From assembly GCF_900115805.1 (NCBI RefSeq), contig NZ_FOXU01000003.1, positions 62,001 to 126,000 on the forward strand: DNA of 64,000 nucleotides. The letters run 5' to 3'. Positions within the stretch are counted from its first letter, which is position 1, and each line of letters opens with the position of its first letter. The notes beneath the pieces were generated by a model, which was not told the origin of the DNA, did no database searches, and was given only the letters and a program-made list of their open reading frames with translations. Positions 15,610 to 23,719 of the stretch are shown here, one piece after another. Both the position numbers and the translations under genes were made by a program. Source of the stretch: Psychrobacillus psychrotolerans (GTDB lineage: Bacteria; Bacillota; Bacilli; Bacillales_A; Planococcaceae).

Positions 15610-16767
15610 AAATGCTTGCTGATTTCGCAACTGGTAAAGTGCTTTTTCGAGCATATGTTTATTTTTTTCGGTAATTTCTTCTTTACGTGGAATAGGTTCG
15701 TATAGCGGATTTGGATCTTGCCAAGTAGGGATGAGTGGGACTGGTGCTTCTTTCGACCATCGATCCAACCAACTTTTGGGTAATTCGCCTTCTGGCAATG
15801 GAATATCATTCATCTCCATCCATACGTAGGACCATGCACGAGGTACTACTCTCCAAATATCGTAGCCACCACCACCAACTGCAATCCATTTGCCATCACA
15901 AAATTCATGTGCGAGCGCATGCGCCAACTTAGGAATCTCTCGATAGATATTCATTGTTCCATATAAATGTGTAAGTGGATCAAAATAATGAGCATCTGCA
16001 CCATTTTGGCTTAGAATGACATCCGGTTTGAATGCTTCTACAATTTCCCGAAAACTTGTCCGGTAAATATCTAAAAAGGACTCGTCCTCTGTAAATGCAT
16101 CAATAGGGAAATTAAAAGACGTTCCGTACCCTTCTCCTGTCCCTCGCTCGGTAATATTCCCTGTGCCGGGGAATAGATATCTTCCTGTTTCATGAATTGA
16201 AATCGTGCATACATTTGGATCATCATAAAAGCTCCATTGGACACCATCTCCGTGGTGAGCATCTGTATCTATGTAAAGAACACGAGCATTATACTTTTCT
16301 TGCATATATTTAATAGCAACAGAACTATCATTATAAATACAAAAACCAGATGCACGACCTTTAAAACCGTGATGAAGACCTCCACCTAAGTTTACCGCAT
16401 GAGTAGATTTACCTTCCATTACATAGTCCACAGCAGTCAACGTTCCACCTACAAGGCTTGCGCTTGCTTCATGCATATCTGGGAAGATAGGGGTATCTTC
16501 CGTACCGATGCCGTAACTCTCATATTTAGTGCTATCGGCATCTATCTTGCTAGCTTCTTTTACCATTTCAATATAGTTTGCATCATGGACGAGAAGTAAT
16601 TCCTCGTCCGTTGCTATTCTAGGAGAAACAATTTCTGATAAGGATAAAGCATTTACTTCTTTTAATAGATCCACCGTCAATGTTAGGCGTTTTTGGTTAA
16701 ATGGATGAGTATCCGAAAACTTATAGCCTAATTGGTTTTCGGAAAAGACGAATACAGCATTTTTCAT
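15595..16767 (-). CDS. acuC: Protein deacetylase AcuC
   Basis: Zinc-dependent deacetylase of the arginase/HDAC fold that reactivates acetyl-CoA synthetase by removing the acetyl group added by AcuA. Visible motifs include GGGLHHGFKGRASGFC, the metal ligands in YIDTDAHHGDGVQW, and GADAHYFDPLTHL. The 390 residues match B. subtilis AcuC. The start ATG overlaps the acuB stop (ATGA); the longer frame upstream lies within acuB. The stop codon falls in the shared terminator with ccpA. Confidence 0.93.
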   Translation of the reverse strand: MKNAVFVFSENQLGYKFSDTHPFNQKRLTLTVDLLKEVNALSLSEIVSPRIATDEELLLVHDANYIEMVKEASKIDADSTKYESYGIGTEDTPIFPDMHEASASLVGGTLTAVDYVMEGKSTHAVNLGGGLHHGFKGRASGFCIYNDSSVAIKYMQEKYNARVLYIDTDAHHGDGVQWSFYDDPNVCTISIHETGRYLFPGTGNITERGTGEGYGTSFNFPIDAFTEDESFLDIYRTSFREIVEAFKPDVILSQNGADAHYFDPLTHLYGTMNIYREIPKLAHALAHEFCDGKWIAVGGGGYDIWRVVPRAWSYVWMEMNDIPLPEGELPKSWLDRWSKEAPVPLIPTWQDPNPLYEPIPRKEEITEKNKHMLEKALYQLRNQQAFKKHQ

Positions 16768-17411
16768 AGTCCCAGTCCTGGATGATTCGGCCATAGTACC
16801 TCATAGCCTTCAGCACGAATAGATTTGATAAGTTCTAGTGGATTGATCGTTTTTACGCGAAGCACTAAGATTTTATAGTCGCTGTGATCCTTATCGGGAT
16901 AAACTAATACACTTAATACATTGACTTTTTGGTCGTGGAAAACTTTTGAAACGTCGAACAGAACACCAGGCTTATTTGGAACTCGAATTTCAATTTGGGA
17001 ACCTGGTTGATGTACACCTGTAAGTTCAATAAATTTGTAAAGTAAGTCGGACTCGGTGATCATTCCTACCAGTTTTCCGTGCGATACGATTGGTAAACAA
17101 CCAATTCGATTGTCATAAAATATACTTGCAGTTTCCTCTACGAAATCTAGAGGATGGCCTGTGATTGGATTTTTAGTCATAATTTCTTCTAATGTACGAT
17201 TATATATTTCAGGGTCTGATACATTTTGTAAGGTGGACGGAGTTGCATCTTTTAAATCTCGATCGGTCACAACTCCTAATACTTGACGCTTATCATTAAT
17301 AATTGGTAAATGACGTATTTTCTTCTCTTTCAGTAGTTTTAATGCATCATTTATCGTGTGATCCGGAGTTAGACTCGGTACGGAAGTATTCATGATTTGT
17401 TCAACTAGCAT
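16764..17411 (-). CDS. acuB: AcuB, CBS-ACT domain protein
   Basis: Regulatory protein of the acetoin/acetate operon with unknown biochemical role. Two CBS domains (about 1-60 and 75-135) form a nucleotide-binding pair, followed by an ACT-like domain (about 140-215, EIRVPNKPGVLFDVSKVF). The ATG at 17411 (MLVEQIM) has AAAGGAG 9 nt upstream and matches the B. subtilis start; the ATG at 17417 is too close to that site. It is the middle gene of acuABC and overlaps acuC. Confidence 0.92.
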   Translation of the reverse strand: MLVEQIMNTSVPSLTPDHTINDALKLLKEKKIRHLPIINDKRQVLGVVTDRDLKDATPSTLQNVSDPEIYNRTLEEIMTKNPITGHPLDFVEETASIFYDNRIGCLPIVSHGKLVGMITESDLLYKFIELTGVHQPGSQIEIRVPNKPGVLFDVSKVFHDQKVNVLSVLVYPDKDHSDYKILVLRVKTINPLELIKSIRAEGYEVLWPNHPGLGL

Positions 17412-17447
17412 TGGCATGAACTCCTTTTGTCAGATAGTATTCAAAGA

Positions 17448-18080
17448 TTAATACATAAATCTATTCATAAATCGTAATTGGTCAAATTGTTGGATAGATT
17501 CATTGTCCACCCTGTTACCAATCTTCGCCATTAGACAATTAGCTGGATGGGAACTGATCTCAGGATCATCCGTTGCAAAATATTCAAGTCCACCTGCTTG
17601 CATCATTTTCTCCATTACTTTTCTATACTCCCAAACATTTAAACCAGTGCCTTTCAAATCCCAGTGCCAATAATACTCTGTCGTAATCGTAATATAATCT
17701 TCCATCGCATCATCCATCATTGAGACACGAAGGAGTGTTTTCCCAACTCCGGTGCCACGGAATTTTGGAATTACCTCGATTGCTCCTAATTCTATCAAAT
17801 TTTCCATATTACCTTGTGACCACCTTTCTAAGGGGTCTGGATGTAAATATGTGCAATAACCTACAATTGTTTCTTGATCACGCACAATAATTATTCTTCC
17901 TTCAGGTAACTTGGCAATTTCAATAATTGCTTGATGCTGTTGTTTAGGTGCACGAAAAGCTACCAAATCCTCATGGAACTGAAGCCTGGCAATTTCCTCG
18001 GAAGGAACAGGACCCTCTATAATGACAGTGCCATGTACCGTCTCTTTCTGCATGGAGTTATACGTTTTGGTATGTATCAA
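17448..18080 (-). CDS. acuA: Protein N-acetyltransferase AcuA
   Basis: GNAT enzyme that acetylates and inactivates acetyl-CoA synthetase AcsA, encoded divergently next to it. The acetyl-CoA loop is IPKFRGTGVGKTLL, and the family-specific TTEYYWHWDLKG and SSHPANCLMAKIG are present. A TTG start at 18080, 4 nt after GGTGGTGA, gives 210 residues, the usual size; the in-frame ATG at 18095 has no ribosome binding site. A TATAAT -10 box lies upstream at 18118-18123 on the minus strand. Confidence 0.9.
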   Translation of the reverse strand: MIHTKTYNSMQKETVHGTVIIEGPVPSEEIARLQFHEDLVAFRAPKQQHQAIIEIAKLPEGRIIIVRDQETIVGYCTYLHPDPLERWSQGNMENLIELGAIEVIPKFRGTGVGKTLLRVSMMDDAMEDYITITTEYYWHWDLKGTGLNVWEYRKVMEKMMQAGGLEYFATDDPEISSHPANCLMAKIGNRVDNESIQQFDQLRFMNRFMY

Positions 18081-18138
18081 GGATTCACCACCCATTAATA
18101 GTATTGTAATTGTATTTATTATACATGATTTTAAACAG

Positions 18139-18152
18139 AGAAAGCGATTACC
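18139..18152. promoter_or_regulatory. Candidate cre site between acuA and acsA
   Basis: AGAAAGCGATTACC matches the CcpA operator TGWAARCGYTWNCW at 11 of 14 positions. It overlaps where the -35 of the acuA promoter should be. B. subtilis acsA and acuABC are known CcpA targets. Confidence 0.55.
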
Positions 18153-18252
18153 ATAATTATTTGATAAAAGATTCTAAAAAGTAGAAAGATTAGCAAAAAG
18201 GATAAAAAGTGTTGTAGAATGAAATAGTATAGTTATAGAAAGGGTGATTAGG

Positions 18253-19971
18253 ATGAAGATGGAAACATTACAAGTAGTTCAAGGGGACTTTCAGTTAAAA
18301 AATTATGAGGAAACTGCAAAAAACTTTAAATGGGAAGATGCAGAAAAAGAGTTCTCATGGTATAAAACTGGCAAAGTGAATATGGCGTATGAAGCAATTG
18401 ATCGTCATGCAGAATCCGATAAAAAGGATAAAGTCGCACTTCATTATCAAGATGTAGATCGTAAGGAATCTTATACATTTGGCGATATGAAAAAATGGAC
18501 GGATAAAGCTGCAAATGTATACGTAACCCATTCGAATTTGTCAAAAGGGGATCGTCTGTTTATATTCATGCCGAGATCACCAGAATTGTATTTTGCACTT
18601 CTTGGTGCTACAAAAATGGGGTTAATTGTTGGTCCACTTTTTGAAGCGTTTATGGAAGGCGCTGTTTATGATCGTTTACAAGATAGTGAAGCAAAAGCAA
18701 TTGTTACAACACCGGAATTATTAGATAGAATTCCAATGGATAAATTACCTAAATTAGAGACGGTATTTATAGTTGGTGAAAATATAGAGGAATCCGATAA
18801 GTTCATCGATTTCAAAAAAGCATTACATAATGCATCAGAAGACTTTGAAATTAGATGGGTCGATAGAGAAGATGGCCTGATTTTACACTATACATCTGGC
18901 TCCACAGGAAAACCAAAAGGGATTTTACATGCCCATAATGCGATGGTACAGCAATTCCAATCGATGAAATGGGTGATGGATATAAGAGATGACGATATCT
19001 ATTGGTGTACCGCAGATCCAGGTTGGGTGACGGGAACGGCATATGGCATCTTTGGTCCGTGGCTCACGGGAACTACCTCCCTTATTCTTGGTGGCAGATT
19101 TTCACCAGATGCTTGGTATAAAGCGATAGATGATTATGGAGTAACGGTATGGTACAGTGCACCTACAGCGTTTCGCATGCTGATGGGAGCAGGGGATGCC
19201 ATCGTTAAAAAACATGATTTATCTTCATTACGTCATGTGTTGTCAGTTGGCGAACCGTTAAATCCGGAGGTTATCAAATGGGGTATGCAAGTTTTCAATA
19301 AACGAATCCATGATACTTGGTGGATGACAGAGACGGGTGCCCTGATGATCTGTAATTATGGTTGCATGCCTATTAAACCAGGTTCAATGGGGAAACCACT
19401 TCCTGGGACTGAAGCAGCTATTATAGATAATCAGGGGAATATTGTCCCGCCTTATACAATGGGGAATCTGGCTCTTAAAAAGGGTTGGCCAGCCATGATG
19501 CGTCAGGTGTGGAACAATAAAGAAAAGTATGAGTCATACTTCATTAACGATGAGTGGTATTTCTCTGGGGACTCGGCTTATATGGATGATGATGGATACT
19601 TTTGGTTCCAAGGTCGAGTAGATGATGTTATTATGACTTCTGGCGAACGCGTTGGGCCATTCGAAGTAGAAAGTAAATTATTAGAGCACCCAGCTATTTT
19701 AGAAGCTGGTGTTATTGGAAAACCCGATCCTGTCCGTGGCGAAATTATTAAAGCGTTTGTTGCGTTAAACGAAGGGTACGAACCATCGGAAGAACTAATA
19801 ACAGATATTCAACAATTTGTGAAAAAAGGACTTGCTGCACATGCAGCACCTAGAGAGATCGAATTCAAAGATAAGCTACCAAAAACAAGAAGTGGTAAAA
19901 TTATGCGCCGTGTATTAAAAGCTTGGGAGTTAAAACTGCCAACCGGCGATTTGTCTACTATGGAAGACTAG
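18253..19971 (+). CDS. acsA: Acetyl-CoA synthetase
   Basis: Activates acetate to acetyl-CoA with ATP for growth on acetate. It is an ANL-superfamily enzyme: P-loop YTSGSTGKPKGILHAH, adenylation motif WWMTETG, hinge/ATP motif YFSGDSAYMDDDGYFW, and the C-terminal catalytic lysine in KTRSGKIMRR, which AcuA acetylates in B. subtilis. The ATG at 18253, after AAAGGGTG, gives 572 residues, the same as B. subtilis AcsA. It is divergent from acuABC, its own control operon. Confidence 0.95.
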   Translation: MKMETLQVVQGDFQLKNYEETAKNFKWEDAEKEFSWYKTGKVNMAYEAIDRHAESDKKDKVALHYQDVDRKESYTFGDMKKWTDKAANVYVTHSNLSKGDRLFIFMPRSPELYFALLGATKMGLIVGPLFEAFMEGAVYDRLQDSEAKAIVTTPELLDRIPMDKLPKLETVFIVGENIEESDKFIDFKKALHNASEDFEIRWVDREDGLILHYTSGSTGKPKGILHAHNAMVQQFQSMKWVMDIRDDDIYWCTADPGWVTGTAYGIFGPWLTGTTSLILGGRFSPDAWYKAIDDYGVTVWYSAPTAFRMLMGAGDAIVKKHDLSSLRHVLSVGEPLNPEVIKWGMQVFNKRIHDTWWMTETGALMICNYGCMPIKPGSMGKPLPGTEAAIIDNQGNIVPPYTMGNLALKKGWPAMMRQVWNNKEKYESYFINDEWYFSGDSAYMDDDGYFWFQGRVDDVIMTSGERVGPFEVESKLLEHPAILEAGVIGKPDPVRGEIIKAFVALNEGYEPSEELITDIQQFVKKGLAAHAAPREIEFKDKLPKTRSGKIMRRVLKAWELKLPTGDLSTMED

Positions 19972-20014
19972 TAATCTAAGTCAATCTATTACTAGAATAT
20001 ATAAATACAAAATG

Positions 20015-20038
20015 GCACTGCACATAGCGGTGCTTTTT
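20015..20038 (+). terminator. Terminator after acsA
   Basis: GCACTGC-ACATA-GCGGTGC followed by five T residues; one G-U pair in the stem. Confidence 0.85.
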
Positions 20039-20082
20039 GTATTTATATTAGCTAACAAAAGGATGCTGAGGAGGTGAAAATT

Positions 20083-20502
20083 ATGTATGCAACTGATTGG
20101 CTTGCCTTACTTTTCCTACTAGCGATTGTTATGTTACTATTCCTATTGTTTAATGCTGTTATGAGAAAATGGCTACAAGTCGAGAAGAAGAAACTGTTTT
20201 CATATAATCATATTAATGAGAAACACAAAAAAATGGATTGGACTATAAGGGTCGTTTTTCTAGTGGTACTGTTGCTAGGGAATTTCATAAATATTACGAG
20301 GGAGCCAATGGAGTGGTTTTGGTTTTTCGAAACATGGTTTTTATTGATTGTTTTTATAGTTGTATCTGAAACAGTTAGAGCTGTGATGGAGTGGAAGTAT
20401 GCAGTAAACAAAAAAGATTATATATTTACAATCAGTCAATTAATATTTGGAGTTCTATTAATACTAACAGTGATTCAGACTAATTTTTGGGGATTGATTT
20501 AA
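20083..20502 (+). CDS. DUF4181-type membrane protein
   Basis: 139 residues with about four hydrophobic segments (about 4-24, 55-72, 82-98 and 118-136). The conserved-looking NEKHKKMDWTIR and RAVMEWKYAVNKKDYI stretches match DUF4181 proteins of Bacillales, whose function is unknown. The ATG at 20083 sits 6 nt after GAGGAGGTG; a GTG at 20074 overlaps that site. It is a single gene between acsA and a phosphotransferase. Confidence 0.7.
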   Translation: MYATDWLALLFLLAIVMLLFLLFNAVMRKWLQVEKKKLFSYNHINEKHKKMDWTIRVVFLVVLLLGNFINITREPMEWFWFFETWFLLIVFIVVSETVRAVMEWKYAVNKKDYIFTISQLIFGVLLILTVIQTNFWGLI

Positions 20503-20572
20503 ACACAATGTCCTAGGGGATTTGTTGGAATAGTACATGGTGTAAAGTTTAAACAGAGATGGGTGAAATTAA

Positions 20573-21451
20573 ATGGAACAATTAGGTCAAATTATTAAAA
20601 AGCTAAAAATAAATGTTCTTTCCATAGAAGATGTGCCTAATTCATTTAGCTCGACTGTATATAGAGTGGAACAGATTAATAAAGAAATAGTATATTTGAA
20701 AATCCCCTATTCCAATTTGAAACTAATACGTGAATATGAAGCGATAGAAATCTTAAGTGAAGCGCTACCTGTTCCTAAATTATTGGAATATTGGGAAGGG
20801 GACGATAATATTCCAGGTGCTATGTTGCTGTCAGAGCTGAAAGGGCAGCCAATCACAGGAAATGTAAGTGAAGTATTAGCCTATGATATTGGGGTCCATC
20901 ATGCAAAAATGCATAATGTGACTCCACAAGAAGGTAATTCATTTAAAGGGATTTCAAATGTGTATGAACAATGGTCGACTTTTATGAAATCGCATTTTTA
21001 TGGATTTGCGGAAGATGTAAAAGAGGTGATACAAGAGGACTTGTTAAAAAAATCTATAGAGCTTTTTGAAGAGCAACGTAAATGTCTGCCTCATTCAGAT
21101 GGACCAAGCTTTATACATATGGATTTCCGTCCAGCAAATATTATTATTCAAGACAACAAAGTTTCTGGAATTATAGATTTTGAAAGTGCTCGCTTTGGTT
21201 CGACGGAAATGGATTTCACCAAAATCAATCGTGATATTTTTACTAAAAACTCCGGAACATTAGAAGCGTACAAAAAGGGGTATCAATCTATTCGTCCATT
21301 AATAGATTTAGAGGTTATCTTGCCGTTTTATCGTTTTACAGATGCATTTAATTCACTTGGATGGTGTAAACGCCGTGGAATCGAAAAGCATCAACAGTTT
21401 TTTGATGAAAATTTAGTAATTTTAAAATCGATATTACAGAGTGAACGATAA
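20573..21451 (+). CDS. APH-family phosphotransferase
   Basis: 292 residues with the aminoglycoside phosphotransferase/choline kinase fold. The Brenner motif is IHMDFRPANIII (catalytic Asp), and the metal site is IIDFESARFG. The N-terminal lobe carries the ATP-binding lysine in VYLKIPYS. Such chromosomal enzymes often have unknown small-molecule substrates; resistance cannot be assumed. It is a single gene with its ATG 5 nt after GATGGGTGA. Confidence 0.8.
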   Translation: MEQLGQIIKKLKINVLSIEDVPNSFSSTVYRVEQINKEIVYLKIPYSNLKLIREYEAIEILSEALPVPKLLEYWEGDDNIPGAMLLSELKGQPITGNVSEVLAYDIGVHHAKMHNVTPQEGNSFKGISNVYEQWSTFMKSHFYGFAEDVKEVIQEDLLKKSIELFEEQRKCLPHSDGPSFIHMDFRPANIIIQDNKVSGIIDFESARFGSTEMDFTKINRDIFTKNSGTLEAYKKGYQSIRPLIDLEVILPFYRFTDAFNSLGWCKRRGIEKHQQFFDENLVILKSILQSER

Positions 21452-21597
21452 ATGATGAGAATTTTTTTCATAGGGCTGTGAATGAATCAGTAAAATTACT
21501 AATAAGTCCATAAAGGTGTATGCTTATTTCTAAGTTGAATTTATTCAATTCCAATCAACGTAGGAACAGTAATTTCTCACAAAGGAGCTTATGGTAT

Positions 21598-22779
21598 ATG
21601 AGAGAAAAACTTATGGAAATGCTAGATGCACGTAAAGATGAAATGATTCAGATTCGTCGCTATTTACATGAACATCCTGAATTATCATTCAAAGAAGAAA
21701 AGACCTCTCGATATATTGCAGAATTTTACAAAGGAAAAGGCGTGGAAATACAAACAAACATAGGAAATGGTTATGGAATTATTGTAACAATAGTGGGGGC
21801 AAAACGAGGAAAGACAATAGGGTTACGCGCAGATTTTGATGCGCTTCCGATTGTGGAAGAAACACCTGTACCTTTCAAATCGAAAAATGAGGGGGTCATG
21901 CACGCATGTGGGCATGATGGTCATACAGCGTATTTGTTAGTTCTGGCAGATTGTTTAATACAACTGAAGTCAGAGCTAGCTGGAACGATAAAAATAATTC
22001 ATCAGCATGCGGAAGAAGTACCACCAGGTGGTGCGAAAAGTATTGTAGAATCTGGTCTGTTGGATGATTTAGATGAAGTATATGGGATTCACTTACTTCC
22101 AATTGCTACTGTTGGAATGGTTGGGTACAATAAGGGCTATGCTTTCAATGGTAGGGCATACATGAAATTGAAAATACAAGGGCGAGGAGGGCATGGTTCA
22201 TCGCCTCACTTAGCAAATGATGCAATTGTGGCAGGGGCACATTTTGTAACTGCTGTTCAAACTATTATAAGCCGAAGATTAAGTCCATTTGATATTGGTG
22301 TGATCACCATTGGTTCGTTTGATGGGGCTGGTACCTTTAATGTTATTAAAGATAGCGTAGTACTAGAGGGTGATATTCGATACATGACAGATGCAACGAA
22401 AGAAACGATAGAACGGGAAGTAAAACGTCTTGTCAGAGGACTTCAGGAGGAGTTTGATGTAAGTTGTGAACTTACATATACCCCCGACTATCCACCTTTA
22501 TACAATAATCCTGAACTTACAGAGAAAGTAGCGGTAACATTATTAAATGCGAATGTGAAGGAAATTACAGAAGTAATGGAGGTCCCACCAATGGCTCCTT
22601 CTGAAGATTTTGCGTATTATGCGGAAAGGTTTCCTGCTTGTTTCTTTTATATCGGGTGTACTCCAAAGGGCGTTGAAGAACCATATTTCAACCATAACCC
22701 TAAATTTGACATCGACGAAGATGCACTGTTAGTGGCAGCAAAAGCTGTCGGACAAATTGTTTGTAGCATGCAAGAATAA
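21598..22779 (+). CDS. M20D amidohydrolase / N-acyl-amino acid deacylase
   Basis: Zinc peptidase-family hydrolase that likely cleaves N-acyl amino acids or related amides. The metal ligands lie in MHACGHDGHTAYLL, HQHAEEVPPGGA and the C-terminal MAPSEDFAYYAERFP, and the small lid domain (GRGGHGSSPHL) sits between. The ATG at 21598 after AAAGGAG gives 393 residues, normal for the family; the longer open frame upstream has no ribosome binding site. Single gene with its own terminator. Confidence 0.88.
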   Translation: MREKLMEMLDARKDEMIQIRRYLHEHPELSFKEEKTSRYIAEFYKGKGVEIQTNIGNGYGIIVTIVGAKRGKTIGLRADFDALPIVEETPVPFKSKNEGVMHACGHDGHTAYLLVLADCLIQLKSELAGTIKIIHQHAEEVPPGGAKSIVESGLLDDLDEVYGIHLLPIATVGMVGYNKGYAFNGRAYMKLKIQGRGGHGSSPHLANDAIVAGAHFVTAVQTIISRRLSPFDIGVITIGSFDGAGTFNVIKDSVVLEGDIRYMTDATKETIEREVKRLVRGLQEEFDVSCELTYTPDYPPLYNNPELTEKVAVTLLNANVKEITEVMEVPPMAPSEDFAYYAERFPACFFYIGCTPKGVEEPYFNHNPKFDIDEDALLVAAKAVGQIVCSMQE

Positions 22780-22783
22780 AACA

Positions 22784-22824
22784 AAAAGAGTCATTCAAAA
22801 TATACTTTTGAATGACTCTTTTAT
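22784..22824 (+). terminator. Terminator after the M20 hydrolase gene
   Basis: 16-bp stem AAAGAGTCATTCAAAA/TTTTGAATGACTCTTT with a 5-nt loop. Confidence 0.9.
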
Positions 22825-22857
22825 GATATAAACGAATGTGTAAGTTACAAGTTTTTT

Positions 22858-23235
22858 CTATTCCTTATTGAACCAAAGTTCATCTTTGTTATCTATTTCA
22901 CCATTATAATTAATCAAAATTTCATCTCCAGCTTTAATATCGACGTAAGCAAAGAAATCAAATGTGTGATTATCAAAATTAATCTCATAGTCTGCATTAG
23001 GTTCATATGAATGATTAAATAACATACCATATCCAAGCAGGATGGCAGTGTGATTTATCCCGTACTCAAAAGCGTAATCAGCTAGTAAGGTTTTTTCAAT
23101 ATGTTCATGCTGGTCGTTAGGGTATGAAATGACAGGTGCTTCATGAAAAAGCTGTCCTTTTTTGATATCACATGTAGCAAATACCCCTCTATTAAACTCT
23201 CCATCACTTAGTGGAGATACTTTTACCTCAATCAT
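22858..23235 (-). CDS. SET domain-containing protein
   Basis: 125 residues, essentially one SET domain. Visible are GEFNRGVFATCDIKKGQLF (N-SET start), GYGMLFNHSYEPNADY (the N-H-S cofactor motif) and DIKAGDEILINYNG (C-SET Tyr motif). SET proteins are mainly lysine methyltransferases in eukaryotes; bacterial ones of this small size have uncertain substrates. The ATG at 23235 follows AGAAGGAG. Single gene downstream of the penicillin-binding protein on the same strand. Confidence 0.85.
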   Translation of the reverse strand: MIEVKVSPLSDGEFNRGVFATCDIKKGQLFHEAPVISYPNDQHEHIEKTLLADYAFEYGINHTAILLGYGMLFNHSYEPNADYEINFDNHTFDFFAYVDIKAGDEILINYNGEIDNKDELWFNKE

Positions 23236-23359
23236 GTTTGTTCTCCTTCTCACTATTAAATATTCTATCTAACTGTAACATTAATTTGTACATTATGCTC
23301 TGTTTTATGTGTATTTCGAAATTATATGAGCGAAAGATGGTCAATTTAACAAACAAAAA

Positions 23360-23385
23360 AGAGCCCAATTATGAAATTTGGGCTC
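23360..23385 (-). terminator. PBP-gene terminator hairpin, copy with T run
   Basis: GAGCCCAA/TTGGGCTC hairpin. On the minus strand it is followed by six T residues (the A run at 23355-23360), so it is the functional terminator of the upstream minus-strand PBP gene. The same 26 bases recur at 23671-23696. Confidence 0.85.
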
Positions 23386-23670
23386 TCAGACTGTAGGCAA
23401 ACTCAGTTTTAGGTGTATAGAGTTGAATATTAAACTCGGCAAGGCCCACCACTTCGCTTTCCGTGGGCTTGGCTTCAGCCTCCTCGTCACTACGTTCCTG
23501 CGGGGTCTTCAGCTCAAGCTATTCCCACAGGAGTCTTCGTGGTGGACCTTGCCTAATAAATAGTTCCAATAGAGTATTCAATATCTTACTTTTACTAGAA
23601 TGATTAAACATCCTTAGGAAAATTATTACTATTCATAACCATTTATAAAAATACGTTTGTCGTCAAACTG
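23386..23670 (+). mobile_element. Terminator-targeting MITE-like element, copy 2
   Basis: Near-identical to the element at 4488-4775: same ends (CAGACTGTAGGCAAA and, inverted, CAGTTTGACGACAAA) and the same internal palindrome (arms at 23438-23452 and 23539-23553). It is again flanked by direct copies of a whole terminator hairpin, here that of the PBP gene. Relative to the transcription of the interrupted gene it is inverted compared with copy 1. Confidence 0.85.
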
Positions 23671-23696
23671 AGAGCCCAATTATGAAATTTGGGCTC
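23671..23696 (-). terminator. PBP-gene terminator hairpin, upstream duplicate copy
   Basis: Same hairpin as at 23360-23385 but on the gene-proximal side of the insertion and without a T run. Confidence 0.8.
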
Positions 23697-23719
23697 CTTC
23701 GGTACTTTATTTGTTCTAA

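Noticed and set aside
20549-20572. Sigma-B promoter before the APH-family gene (GTTTAA ... GGGTGA)
   Set aside because: The spacer is only 8 nt, too short for sigma-B.
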